DNA of 64,000 bases from an uncultured bacterium (GTDB lineage: Bacteria; Cyanobacteriota; Vampirovibrionia; Gastranaerophilales; Gastranaerophilaceae). The translations under genes and the position numbers were made by a program. Location of the stretch: assembly GCA_947428835.1 (NCBI GenBank), contig CANENE010000001.1, positions 164,506-228,505 on the forward strand, written 5' to 3'. The notes under the pieces were generated by a model. It made no database searches and was not told where the DNA came from. It saw nothing but the letters and a program-made list of their open reading frames with translations. Positions 51,150-60,651 of this stretch are shown here, in pieces (positions within the stretch are counted from its first letter, which is position 1; each line of letters begins with the position of its first letter).

Positions 51150-52792
51150 TATTTCACACAATCATTAAATTTTAATATCATAATAAATTCATCATCACAT
51201 TTTAAATCTATATCTATCTTAAGACCTTCACAAAGCCCTTTTACAATATAAAGTCCAAGCCCTGTGCCTCTTGTAGTTCTTGTTAAATTTGAATCGGCAC
51301 GGATGAATTTTTCAAAAATCTTTTCTAATATCTCATCTGAAATTTTTTCGCATCTATTTTTAATAATCAAAATCGGGCATTTATTTTCATTGTTATATGC
51401 AACAATATCAATAGGTTCATTATCAAGACTGTATTTAACAGCATTATCAATTAAATTTACTATAATCTGTTCCAGCCTGTATTCATCGCTGTATATGTAA
51501 TTTAAATCTTGCGCTATATCAATATTAAATTCAACGTTATCATTTTTCAGGTATTCGCAAGCTCTTGAAATAGCAGCAGAAAGGTCTGTTTCTTCTATAT
51601 TAAATTTCAAACTATAGCTTTCAAGTTCAGGTATTACAAGCAAATCTTCAACCATTTTGGACAATCTTTGCGCCTGCTGCTTGATTATTATGAGTGAATT
51701 TATTCTTGTTTCATCATCAACCTTGATATCATGTCTTAAAAGCCTTGAACTATAGCCTATAATACTTGTTAAAGGTGTTCTGAATTCGTGGCTTGTAGCA
51801 TTTACCAAGTTTTCTCTAAATTCATTCAATTTTTGAAGTTTTAAGTTATTTTCTTTCAAATCCTTATAAGAGGTTTTGATTTTATTTGCCATATAATTAA
51901 ATTCTTTTGCAATGAAAACGGTCTCATTAGGGGTAAAGGGCGATTTTATAAGGTGTATTTTTTTATCGTAATTTCCTTTAGAAATTGCGGTAATTCCTTT
52001 GAAAAGCTGCCTGATATTAATATAGAGATAATAAGTGTAAATACCTATCATAACAAATATAAATAAAGCCGCTAAACATAGAGAAAGAATAATTTTGTAT
52101 CTTGCACAGGTTATTGTATTTTTTGTTACTTTTTTAGTTGTATCTGCCACTATAAACCAATCAGGATTATTCAATTTATAATAGGCCTTTGGAGTATTTT
52201 TCTTTTTGCCGAAGATGATTTTTTTAACCCCGTCTCTAATTACAAGGTCATCTAAGATATTTGAATTTTCTTCAATTGTATTGCTTGCAATAAGATCGTG
52301 ATTTTGAGAGTTAAAAATATATATTTTTCGCCCCTTGAGGCTATCTTGGTCAAATAAAGAATCAATGATATTTACATTAATTTTGGCACTTAAGAAATAA
52401 TTACCTTCTTTATCAATAGGGGAAATTAAAGTAATTTTGCCATTTTCATGCGGATATTTTTCTTTGGGGATTTTATTTTTTTCAATTATATCAAGATTTT
52501 TAAAAAGTTTTGTTTTAGCTTCAATTTCATCAAAATATTGAATTTTTGCCATAACATCAGGAATATAATTGAATCCTGATGCCATTTGATTAAGCTGTGC
52601 CTGACTCAATGTGACATAATTTTCAATAGCATCTGCAACAAATTCTGCCATTAACGATGTATTATTAGCGAGTTCGTTTCTTACACTATGCTGCGAAATA
52701 TTAGAGATAATAATTCCTATTGTTATAAACGGTATTAAAACGGCAAAAACAAGAACGATAATAATTTGTTCGGCAATTTTAAGGCGTTTCAT
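51149..52792 (-). CDS. Membrane sensor histidine kinase
   Basis: A 547-residue sensor. TM1 (about residues 9-30) and TM2 (about 234-256) flank a periplasmic domain of about 200 residues with a CACHE-like profile (ISPIDKEGNYFLSAKINV). HAMP follows (about 257-312), then HisKA with His335 in SHEFRTPLTS and HATPase_c with NLIDNAVKYS and GTGLGLYIVKG. The ligand is unknown. It starts 1 nt after the OmpR-type regulator gene, its probable partner. Confidence 0.93.
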   Translation of the reverse strand: MKRLKIAEQIIIVLVFAVLIPFITIGIIISNISQHSVRNELANNTSLMAEFVADAIENYVTLSQAQLNQMASGFNYIPDVMAKIQYFDEIEAKTKLFKNLDIIEKNKIPKEKYPHENGKITLISPIDKEGNYFLSAKINVNIIDSLFDQDSLKGRKIYIFNSQNHDLIASNTIEENSNILDDLVIRDGVKKIIFGKKKNTPKAYYKLNNPDWFIVADTTKKVTKNTITCARYKIILSLCLAALFIFVMIGIYTYYLYINIRQLFKGITAISKGNYDKKIHLIKSPFTPNETVFIAKEFNYMANKIKTSYKDLKENNLKLQKLNEFRENLVNATSHEFRTPLTSIIGYSSRLLRHDIKVDDETRINSLIIIKQQAQRLSKMVEDLLVIPELESYSLKFNIEETDLSAAISRACEYLKNDNVEFNIDIAQDLNYIYSDEYRLEQIIVNLIDNAVKYSLDNEPIDIVAYNNENKCPILIIKNRCEKISDEILEKIFEKFIRADSNLTRTTRGTGLGLYIVKGLCEGLKIDIDLKCDDEFIMILKFNDCVK

Positions 52793-53515
52793 TTATTCGC
52801 TTAATCCTCCAAAAGGTGTCAATTTATATCCTACATTAACAACTGTATGAAGGTATTTAGGTTCTCTTGTGTTTGTTTCGATTTTTTGCCTTAAGCCACC
52901 CACATGAACCCTTACCATTCTGACATCTTCATTGCTGTCATATCCCCAAACTTCATCTAAAAGAGTTGCAAGAGTGACAGGTGAATTTATATGCTGCATC
53001 ATACAATATAAGATTTCAAATTCAGTAGGAGTCAGTTTTATTTTTTTATCTACAATTACAACTTCAAGACTATCAGGTAAAATTTCAATATCGCCTGCTC
53101 TTAAGATTTCTTTTGAGTTTTTTTCGTTTAAAGCGGCACTATCTCCTCTTCGAAGCAAAGCCCTTATTCTTAAAAGAACTTCCTGGATTTCAAAGGGTTT
53201 AATCAAATAATCGTCTGCTCCAACATCAAAGCCTTCCGTTTTATCTTCAATTGAACCTTTTGCAGTCAAAAGCAGAATGGGAATATTTGGTTTGGCAATT
53301 CTTATGTTTTTGCAAACATCGTAGCCATTCATTTTTGGCATCATAACATCAAGCAAAATTAAATCATAATTGTTTTCAAGAGCTTTTTTTAAGCCCTCCT
53401 GCCCATCTTTTGCGCTATCTACTATATAGCCGCTTGAAGCTATATCAAAACAAAGAAGCTCTCTGATTTGTTTATCGTCGTCTACAATTAAAAGTCTTTT
53501 ATTGGATTTTGGCAT
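52793..53515 (-). CDS. OmpR-family response regulator
   Basis: A 240-residue two-component regulator. The receiver domain has the acidic pair VDDD, phospho-acceptor Asp56 (YDLILLDVMMPKMNG), TAKGS and the switch Lys in YLIKPF. The C-terminal winged helix (about residues 135-235) has LTPTEFEILYCMMQHINSP and VRVHVGGLRQKIE. It probably acts with the adjacent histidine kinase. It lies 3 nt after the metallophosphoesterase-like gene in the same run. Confidence 0.95.
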   Translation of the reverse strand: MPKSNKRLLIVDDDKQIRELLCFDIASSGYIVDSAKDGQEGLKKALENNYDLILLDVMMPKMNGYDVCKNIRIAKPNIPILLLTAKGSIEDKTEGFDVGADDYLIKPFEIQEVLLRIRALLRRGDSAALNEKNSKEILRAGDIEILPDSLEVVIVDKKIKLTPTEFEILYCMMQHINSPVTLATLLDEVWGYDSNEDVRMVRVHVGGLRQKIETNTREPKYLHTVVNVGYKLTPFGGLSE

Positions 53516-53518
53516 TTT

Positions 53519-54346
53519 TTATTGCTTTCTGTCGGTATAATCGGTGCCAGCACCTATCGCTACAAATTCTACCACTACAATTTCCGGTTTGCAATTAAAT
53601 CTAAAAGGAATTTTATCGACTCCGATACCTTTTGAAATTAAAATAGGATTACGTCTTGGAAGCAATAGTCCTGATGCAAATTCTGATCCGTATTTGGAAG
53701 CTACAAACATAGCAGGAGTAAATGGAAGAATAAAATGTCCTCCGTGTGTGTGCCCTGCCATAATCAAACTTGCATCATCCATAATTTCATAATAGATATC
53801 GGGATTATGCGTTATAACAAGCCTTGGCATATCAGTCATTGCAAAAGCTGTTGCGATATTGGGTTGTCTTGCTGTTACATCTGCAAGCCCTATGACATCA
53901 ACATATTTTCCTCTTATATTTCTTCTTGTGTTAGAGTTTTCCAAATATGCAATTCTATTTTGTAAAAATGCACTTATATAACTTCTGCCGCCGGCAGCCC
54001 AGTCGCTTGCCGCTAAAACCGCATATTTTTGAGCTTTGATAAAAGAAAGCTTATTTGCAAGGATATCGGGCTTCATTGATTTTTGAAGATTACTTCCTTT
54101 CCCGTATCCGCCTCCTAAAAAGACTGCATCGGGGTTTTGGGCATTTGTTTCTTTAACTATGGCATCTGTTCTTTTATAATCGGCTCTGCCCAAATGAAGA
54201 TCGCTTAAAAAAGCAATTTTAACCCCTTGAAGGTATGAAGATTCTACTTTATATTTTGTAACTGTAAGGGAATTTGGTTCAATAAACAACCCTTTTACAA
54301 GAATATAGAGCAAAAGCGCCAATAATACCATCATCTGTTTAGTCAT
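53519..54346 (-). CDS. Metallophosphoesterase-like protein, metal site degraded
   Basis: A 275-residue protein with an N-terminal membrane anchor (MMVLLALLLYILVKGLFI, about residues 4-21) and a calcineurin-like fold. The first and last motifs are kept (FLSDLHLG, ITHNPD, MAGHTHGGHF). The second metal motif GDxx reads GGGYGKG, and the catalytic GNHD reads AASD. Loss of these ligands suggests a non-catalytic or altered protein, perhaps a sensor or regulator. It heads the run with the two-component genes. An extended -10 (TGATAGAAT on minus) ends 6 nt before its ATG. Confidence 0.78.
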   Translation of the reverse strand: MTKQMMVLLALLLYILVKGLFIEPNSLTVTKYKVESSYLQGVKIAFLSDLHLGRADYKRTDAIVKETNAQNPDAVFLGGGYGKGSNLQKSMKPDILANKLSFIKAQKYAVLAASDWAAGGRSYISAFLQNRIAYLENSNTRRNIRGKYVDVIGLADVTARQPNIATAFAMTDMPRLVITHNPDIYYEIMDDASLIMAGHTHGGHFILPFTPAMFVASKYGSEFASGLLLPRRNPILISKGIGVDKIPFRFNCKPEIVVVEFVAIGAGTDYTDRKQ

Positions 54347-54470
54347 AAAATAATTCTATCATTTTTATAAAATAAAATACATATATGATTTAAAAATACT
54401 TAAAATTGCGTATAATTGCAAGTAATACCCCTGTTTTGTTTGTTAAAAATAATTAAGGAAACGGTTTTTT

Positions 54471-55721
54471 ATGCAAAATGATGTATTAATAAAAAGAGAT
54501 TTGTTTAAAAGTGTCGCAATAAATGAAAGCAACCCTAAATATGAGATGTGCCTGCAAAGGCTTCATCCTCTATCTCACAAACCCCATGATATAAGGACTC
54601 CTTTTGATAGAGACTTAACAAGAATACTTCATTCTAGTGCTTATAGAAGGCTTAAACACAAAACCCAGGTATTTTTTGCAACCAACAATGACCACGTTTG
54701 TACAAGAATAGAACATGTTAATCATGTTGCAAGTATTTCAAAAACAATAGCAAAAGCTATGGGTTTAAATGTTACTTTGGCTGAAGCCATTGCATTAGGT
54801 CATGATTTGGGACATTCGCCTTTTGGACATCACGGGGAAAGAATTATAGAAGATATAATGCAAAACCACGGTTTTGAAAAAAAATTCTGGCATGAGAAAA
54901 ATTCACTTCGCTTTATTGATTTAATTGAGACTCTGCCTAATTATGCAGGTTTTAAAGAAAATCTTAATCTAACTTATGCTATAAGAGACGGCATTGTGTG
55001 CCACTGCGGAGAAGTCAATGAAAACTATCTTAAACCCAGAGACGAATATATTGACCTGACTAAAATCGAAAAAGGTAAATATATGCCATTTACCTATGAA
55101 GGATGCGTAGTTAAAATTTCTGATAAAATTGCTTATTTAGGCCGCGATATTCAAGATGCCTACAACTACAAATTTTTTGATAAAAAAGATATGATGTTGT
55201 TAAAACAAATTGTACAAAATACTTTAAAACAAAAAATCAGGTTCAAAGATGTTAATACTTCATCTCTTATCCACGAATTTATCATTAATATCTGTGCTAA
55301 TTCTAATTTAGAACATGGTATTACCTTTTCAAAAGAATACTATGAAATGATGAATGAAATAAAAAAATTCAATTACCAAAAGATATATTTAAACAAAAGA
55401 TTTAAACCTTTTATGAGATATGCAAAACTTGTTTTAGAAGGAATTTTTGATTTTCTTTTGGATAATTATGCCTCATTTAACACAATTTATAAATTAAAAA
55501 AATATCAAAAATTCTATCCTACTTTGACAAATGATTTTACAGACTGGCTTATAAAATATTCCAATATTGATGACAAATTGCATTCAATAAGGAAATATCG
55601 AAACAAAATCATATATGACATTCAAAATCAACAGGACTATAAACAGGCAATACTGGATTATATTTCCGGCATGAGCGATAGCTATGCAATTAAAGCATAT
55701 TCGGAATTAATTGAATTTTAA
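54471..55721 (+). CDS. dgt: dGTPase-like dNTP triphosphohydrolase
   Basis: A 416-residue HD-domain enzyme that splits dNTPs into deoxynucleoside and triphosphate. The HD metal site is intact: TRIEHVNHVASISKTIAKAM, LAEAIALGHDLGHSPFGHHG and VKISDKIAYLGRDIQDAY. The RRLKHKTQVF substrate segment is also present. The length and layout fit the short dGTPase-like class. An AAGGAAACGG ribosome-binding site precedes the ATG, and a TATAAT box at 54411-54416 is a likely -10. Confidence 0.9.
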   Translation: MQNDVLIKRDLFKSVAINESNPKYEMCLQRLHPLSHKPHDIRTPFDRDLTRILHSSAYRRLKHKTQVFFATNNDHVCTRIEHVNHVASISKTIAKAMGLNVTLAEAIALGHDLGHSPFGHHGERIIEDIMQNHGFEKKFWHEKNSLRFIDLIETLPNYAGFKENLNLTYAIRDGIVCHCGEVNENYLKPRDEYIDLTKIEKGKYMPFTYEGCVVKISDKIAYLGRDIQDAYNYKFFDKKDMMLLKQIVQNTLKQKIRFKDVNTSSLIHEFIINICANSNLEHGITFSKEYYEMMNEIKKFNYQKIYLNKRFKPFMRYAKLVLEGIFDFLLDNYASFNTIYKLKKYQKFYPTLTNDFTDWLIKYSNIDDKLHSIRKYRNKIIYDIQNQQDYKQAILDYISGMSDSYAIKAYSELIEF

Positions 55722-55740
55722 TTTTTAAATATTTTAGATT

Positions 55741-57063
55741 TTAGATGTGTCCTGCAGTTGCTTTATACAATGTAAAATAATCGACAAGTCTTGTTGCTTT
55801 TGAAATAGCTAAAAATTGATATTTTTGTAAAAGTTCAATTGTACTATTTATAAAATCAATATTTGAAATTATGCCATAGTGTAATTTTCTTTTATTCAGG
55901 CGGTTTTCTTCTTTGGAATAATTTACCTGAACCATAAAATTTTTTTCGCTTTCACTATCTTGTTTTATGATATTAAGCGCGTTATTTACTTCCTGAAGTG
56001 CTGTTAAATCCTTTTGTCTGTAAGTTTCTACAAGTTCATAATATTTTGCTTTTTTAATTTTAAAATTTGCCCATTTTGCTCCTCCTTTAAAAATATCCTG
56101 CGTTAAACCCGCTAAAAGATATGCAAAAGAAGAATTCCAGCTAAAGAAATTCCCGGGACCTGCCGTGTCAAAAACAATTCCACCATTAAGTTTGAAGTTT
56201 GGAAAGAAGTCTTTTTTAGCAATTGTTATATCAAGTTTTGCCGCTTTTAATTTCTTTTCTATTTCAATAACATCGGGTCTTTGAAAAATTATACGGGATT
56301 CTATTTCGGTTGGGATTTTTCCCTGATATTCAAAATCTTCTAAAGTCCCTCTTTTAATTTCACCTATACAATCGGGGCTAAGACCTATCAAAGTTGCAAA
56401 ATGATAGAGAGTTTGATTTCTGTTTTTCACTAAAATATTAAGAAGGGACTTTTGGCTTTCAAGCTCTTTTTCAATATCATTAAAATCAATAATATCAATT
56501 ATTCCAAGATGATATTTATGTTGGTTTTTGGTTTCATTTTGTTTTTTATTTTCAATAACTTCTTTTTGCTTTTCTATTAAATAGTCATAAAGCAAAATAT
56601 TTACATAACTTGTTGCAACATCTGTTAAAAGCGAGATATATGTGTTTGTAGCATCCATTATCTTTGCTTTATAGAGTTCTTTGTTTTTTACAATATTGTC
56701 TTTATTTTTAAGCAATAAATCAGGTTCGAAACTTAAATTAAAAGGCAAAATATAAGAATTTTCCCTTATAAAAAAATTGGCATCCCCTTTGGGGAAATGC
56801 GTTCCTAAATAGTTGCTTGAAACAGATAAATTCGGAAGTTCACGGGCAAAAGCATTATTAATCTCATATCTGTATTGTTCTATTTGCCATCTTGCTTTTT
56901 TTAAATCGTGGTTATTTTCATAGGCTTCAAAAATATATTTTTCAAAATAGGAGTCATTAAACTTTTTGAAAAAATCAAGGTTGATGTCTATTGTATAGTT
57001 TTTAAAAGCAAAGGCACCCGAATATAAAAAAATTATGATAATTAAAATAATTTTTTTCATCAT
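55741..57063 (-). CDS. TolC-like outer membrane factor, second copy
   Basis: A 440-residue outer membrane efflux protein with a signal peptide (IILIIIIFLYSGAFA). OEP repeats are visible: YENNHDLKKARWQIEQYRYE, then LSFEPDLLLKNKDNIV, then the second-repeat FKGGAKWANFKIKKAKYYEL. RPDVIEIEKKLKAAKLDI is also typical. No inner-membrane pump or adaptor gene is adjacent, so it may be shared among transporters. It is convergent with dgt. Confidence 0.88.
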   Translation of the reverse strand: MMKKIILIIIIFLYSGAFAFKNYTIDINLDFFKKFNDSYFEKYIFEAYENNHDLKKARWQIEQYRYEINNAFARELPNLSVSSNYLGTHFPKGDANFFIRENSYILPFNLSFEPDLLLKNKDNIVKNKELYKAKIMDATNTYISLLTDVATSYVNILLYDYLIEKQKEVIENKKQNETKNQHKYHLGIIDIIDFNDIEKELESQKSLLNILVKNRNQTLYHFATLIGLSPDCIGEIKRGTLEDFEYQGKIPTEIESRIIFQRPDVIEIEKKLKAAKLDITIAKKDFFPNFKLNGGIVFDTAGPGNFFSWNSSFAYLLAGLTQDIFKGGAKWANFKIKKAKYYELVETYRQKDLTALQEVNNALNIIKQDSESEKNFMVQVNYSKEENRLNKRKLHYGIISNIDFINSTIELLQKYQFLAISKATRLVDYFTLYKATAGHI

Positions 57064-57194
57064 TTAATTTTTTCTTGTTTTGATTGATTTTTAAATTAAT
57101 CAAATGGGCTAGTTCTTACAAAACCAGCAAAAAAAATTTTGTTTTGGTTTTGTAGTATAAGTTGTGTTGTATAGTTGCTAAAGAGAGAAAAATT

Positions 57195-59027
57195 ATGAAA
57201 ATTCAAGCAAATGGTGTAATGAGCCTGTCTTTTGGGCGTGCATTGAAAACACGTGAACAGAAAGATTTTTCCGATACTGTTGATCTTGCCAAAAAAGAAT
57301 TAAACATAGATGATGGTATATCAATGTTTAAGGTGTTTTCACAGTCCTTGCCTCAAAAATACAGTGAAAACACAGGTATAGGAAAGCTAAATAGTGACGA
57401 ATCCATCAACTACTTGAAATTTATGAAATTATATACGGGTTCAAATGCTGTTAAAATTTTTCCTATAGGTTCTATGCCAACTATATTAAGAGAAGAAAAT
57501 TTCTATTGTCCTTATGAAAGATCTTCAATTTCACTTGAAACTGACAATATTAATTTCTTCAAATTGCAGGAAGACAGTTATGGTAATCTACTTTCAAGCG
57601 ACGATTTAAAAGAATTTGCAAGATTATCCGATAAAAAAGATGATATTGATTGGGAAAATGAATTGGACAAAAAAGACGGTATTAATCAAAAGCTGCTTGA
57701 AATTGCTTATGATAATATGAAGAAAAATCCAAACAATATTATTAATTTGGAATTTAATGAATATAAAAATAACTTAAAATCAGATAGCTTTGACAGGCTT
57801 GCTATAGTTCCTTTTATTAGAGAAAATGATATTGATTTATTTAAAGATTTTGAAAACAGTCCTGAAAAACAAAATCGTTTTAAACGCTATAGGAAAAAAT
57901 ACTCACGCGAAATTGATTTATTAAAATTTGCAAACTTTTTGAGTCAAAAAAACTTGAAAGAAGCTAAAGAAAAACTCGCTAAAGAAGGACTTGAATTGTA
58001 TGGAGACTGCCCCATAGGTTTTAGAGAAGATGAAGTTATAGCTTTTCCTGATGCTTTTTGGCCCGAAGAGATTTCCTTTGGTTATGGTTTTAGGTCGCCA
58101 AAACTTGATGAATTGGAAAAAGAAGGCTCGCCTGCCCAAAGATTATTTAGAGAAAAAGTCGCTTTCCATCTTGAAAATTTTGATGGCGTAAGGTTTGATG
58201 TAGGATACATTTATATATCTCCAAGACTTTTTGTAAATGGCAAATTACAAGATATCGGGCTTAAAGATAGCATTGTAGAATTTATTGAAAAAACAGCAAA
58301 GGAAATTAAAGGCAAAGATTATGATTTGAAAAAACTAACATATGAATGTGATGCAAATAATGAGGAATTTGAACTTATTAAATGGAACAAAAAACCTCCA
58401 AAAGCAAATGAAATAATGAAAGAAAGAACTGCCGTATTAACTTCTTTTTATGAACACAGCAAAGGATTTGGCTACGGAAACGCTCCATTTTATGAAAATG
58501 TCGGACTTAAAAGTTTCATAATAGGTACAGTAAACCATGATGGCACACCAACCAGAATTCTTGCAGAAGATGAATTTGATACCAGAATGGGAAGAACAAT
58601 TGATTTAAAAGAAATAAGAAAAGACAATATTTCAGCTCTTAAAAAATCACTTAAATTAAGTGAAAAATATTTATCTAACGCAAAGAATTTTGTTAAAGCA
58701 AAATTTGCAGAACTGTTTCTTGCTAAAAACCATTTTGTCTTTTTTAATGATGTGATGGGAAGCAAAAGAATAATGAACACTCAAGTAGTTGATACTAACA
58801 ATTGGAGAATTAAAATTTCAAATGATTACGAAAGTGAATATCATAAAGCACTGCAGGAAGGAGACGGTTTTAACCTTGCAGAAAGCTTAAGGCTTGCAAT
58901 GCGTGCAAAAGGAATAAACAGAAGCAATCCCGAATTATACCGCAAAATTGCCTATTATAGTGAGCTTTTAGCTCAAAAAGGCCCGACTACAAGAAAAGAG
59001 GCGGATGCTCTAGATTTTCCTTGCTAA
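57195..59027 (+). CDS. Divergent GH77-like 4-alpha-glucanotransferase
   Basis: A 610-residue protein, counted from the ATG at 57195; an in-frame TTG at 57162 is rejected because AAGAGAG lies just before 57195. The order and spacing of the GH77 (MalQ) triad are kept: Asp335 in GVRFDVG, Glu384 in TYECD and Asp449 in VNHDGTP. LYGDCPIGF and GYGFRSP resemble other MalQ sites. The N-terminal 25 residues (MKIQANGVMSLSFGRAL) are unusual and precede a helical insert region (about 60-220). Glucan remodelling is likely but not proven. It overlaps ridA by 18 nt. Confidence 0.7.
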   Translation: MKIQANGVMSLSFGRALKTREQKDFSDTVDLAKKELNIDDGISMFKVFSQSLPQKYSENTGIGKLNSDESINYLKFMKLYTGSNAVKIFPIGSMPTILREENFYCPYERSSISLETDNINFFKLQEDSYGNLLSSDDLKEFARLSDKKDDIDWENELDKKDGINQKLLEIAYDNMKKNPNNIINLEFNEYKNNLKSDSFDRLAIVPFIRENDIDLFKDFENSPEKQNRFKRYRKKYSREIDLLKFANFLSQKNLKEAKEKLAKEGLELYGDCPIGFREDEVIAFPDAFWPEEISFGYGFRSPKLDELEKEGSPAQRLFREKVAFHLENFDGVRFDVGYIYISPRLFVNGKLQDIGLKDSIVEFIEKTAKEIKGKDYDLKKLTYECDANNEEFELIKWNKKPPKANEIMKERTAVLTSFYEHSKGFGYGNAPFYENVGLKSFIIGTVNHDGTPTRILAEDEFDTRMGRTIDLKEIRKDNISALKKSLKLSEKYLSNAKNFVKAKFAELFLAKNHFVFFNDVMGSKRIMNTQVVDTNNWRIKISNDYESEYHKALQEGDGFNLAESLRLAMRAKGINRSNPELYRKIAYYSELLAQKGPTTRKEADALDFPC

Positions 59028-59384
59028 AACTTCAATTTCAACTTTAACATTTTTTGGTAATACTGCCTGAACGCAGGAGCGGGCAGGATTTGAGATGAAA
59101 TATTTAGCATAAATTTCATTAAAAGCTGCAAAATCATTCATATCAGATAAAAAGCAGGTTGTTTTAATAATATCATTAAAGCTGAAACCTGCTTCATCTA
59201 AAAGTGCATTAATATTTTTTATGACTTGATTGGTTTCAGCAACAATCCCGCCTTCAACAATCTTATTTGTTTCAGGATTAATTGCAATTTGACCCGAGCA
59301 ATATAATGTATCATCAATTAAAATTGCCTGTGAATAAGGACCAACCGGTTCAGGTGCTGATTTTGTATAAATAACTTTTTTCAT
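59010..59384 (-). CDS. ridA: RidA family enamine/imine deaminase
   Basis: A 124-residue Rid protein that hydrolyses reactive 2-aminoacrylate or related enamines released by PLP enzymes. The family pattern is clear: APEPVGPYSQAILIDDTLYC, SGQIAINPETN and PARSCVQAVLPKNVKVEIE with the catalytic Arg. It lies 30 nt downstream of the threonine dehydratase gene whose product it would process. Confidence 0.93.
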   Translation of the reverse strand: MKKVIYTKSAPEPVGPYSQAILIDDTLYCSGQIAINPETNKIVEGGIVAETNQVIKNINALLDEAGFSFNDIIKTTCFLSDMNDFAAFNEIYAKYFISNPARSCVQAVLPKNVKVEIEVLARKI

Positions 59385-59414
59385 AAAAATTTTTCCTTTA
59401 TAACTTATTAAAAT

Positions 59415-60650
59415 TTATTGAACTGTTGAAAGAACGTTATATCCTTTATCCGTCAAAGCTTTTTTAATAGCTTCAAAATGCTCAAAATCTCTTGTTTCCA
59501 TAGAAATTTTAAGATAGCAGTCATTTATATCATCTCCTTCGCCTCCTTGGTTATGACGCACTCTTATAACGTTTGCACCAAGTTCAGCAATTATTGCACT
59601 AACATCTTTCAATTGTCCCGGTTTATCAAGTAGTTCAATTGTCAAATTGCACATTCTTCCTGTTTTAAGAAGGGCTCTGTTTATAACGCGTGATAAAATA
59701 TTTACATCGATATTTCCACCCGAAATAAGAGCAACAACATTTTTATCTTTTAAATCAATTTTGTTATATAAAACGGCCGCACAAGATAAAGCTCCTGAGC
59801 CTTCTGAGACGATTTTTTCTTTTTCCATTAAAGTCAAAACGCTTGAAGCAATTTCATCATCGGTTACTGTTATAATCTCATCAACATATTTTTTACAATA
59901 ATCAAAAGTAAGGCTTCCGGGCAGCTTTACTGCTGTTCCATCTGCGAAAGTATTAACATTCTTTAGTTCAATTCTTTTATCTTGTCTGATGCTTTCGAAC
60001 ATAGAGCAAGCACGCTCAGCCTGTACTCCATAGACCCTGCAAGAAGGTTTAAGCTGCTTTATGGTTGCAGCGACGCCTGAAATTAAGCCACCTCCTCCAA
60101 TTGGAACAAGAATTGCATCAATATTAGGCAATTGCTCCAATACTTCAAGGGCAATTGTACCTTGCCCTGTGATTACATCAATATCATCAAAAGGGTGAAT
60201 AAAGATGCCATCTGTTTCTTTTTGGAATTTGACAGCTTCATTATAAGCATCATCATACACACCATCTATAAGGCGGATATCTGCCCCATAGCTTCTTGTT
60301 GCTTCTACTTTTGAAATAGGAGCAGTTGATGGAATAAAAATAGTTGCTTTAATTTTGTTTTCTTTGGCAGCTAATGCCACACCCTGTGCGTGGTTTCCGG
60401 CTGAACAGGCGATAATTCCCTTTTTCTTTTCATCTTCGGATAATTTTGAGATTTTATAATAAGCGCCTCTTAATTTGAATGAACCTGTTAATTGCAGGTT
60501 TTCTGCTTTTAGAAAGATATTATTTGAGCTAATTTCGCTTAAATATGTGCTTTTTATAAGGTTTGTTTTTCTTGCAATTTTGGATAAAACTTTTTTAGCG
60601 TCATATACTTCGGCTATTGTAAGATTTTTAGTTATTTCAGCTGTTTCCAT
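59415..60650 (-). CDS. ilvA: Threonine ammonia-lyase with C-terminal ACT domain
   Basis: A 411-residue PLP enzyme converting threonine to 2-oxobutanoate and ammonia. The PLP lysine motif GSFKLRGAYYK, SAGNHAQGVALAA and the phosphate-binding VPIGGGGLISG are intact. An ACT-like regulatory domain occupies about residues 330-411 (LTIELLDKPGQLKDVSAIIA). The length and single ACT domain fit the short IlvA/TdcB class, probably biosynthetic or fermentative. It follows the aminotransferase gene by 1 nt and precedes ridA. Confidence 0.93.
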   Translation of the reverse strand: METAEITKNLTIAEVYDAKKVLSKIARKTNLIKSTYLSEISSNNIFLKAENLQLTGSFKLRGAYYKISKLSEDEKKKGIIACSAGNHAQGVALAAKENKIKATIFIPSTAPISKVEATRSYGADIRLIDGVYDDAYNEAVKFQKETDGIFIHPFDDIDVITGQGTIALEVLEQLPNIDAILVPIGGGGLISGVAATIKQLKPSCRVYGVQAERACSMFESIRQDKRIELKNVNTFADGTAVKLPGSLTFDYCKKYVDEIITVTDDEIASSVLTLMEKEKIVSEGSGALSCAAVLYNKIDLKDKNVVALISGGNIDVNILSRVINRALLKTGRMCNLTIELLDKPGQLKDVSAIIAELGANVIRVRHNQGGEGDDINDCYLKISMETRDFEHFEAIKKALTDKGYNVLSTVQ

Positions 60651-60651
60651 T

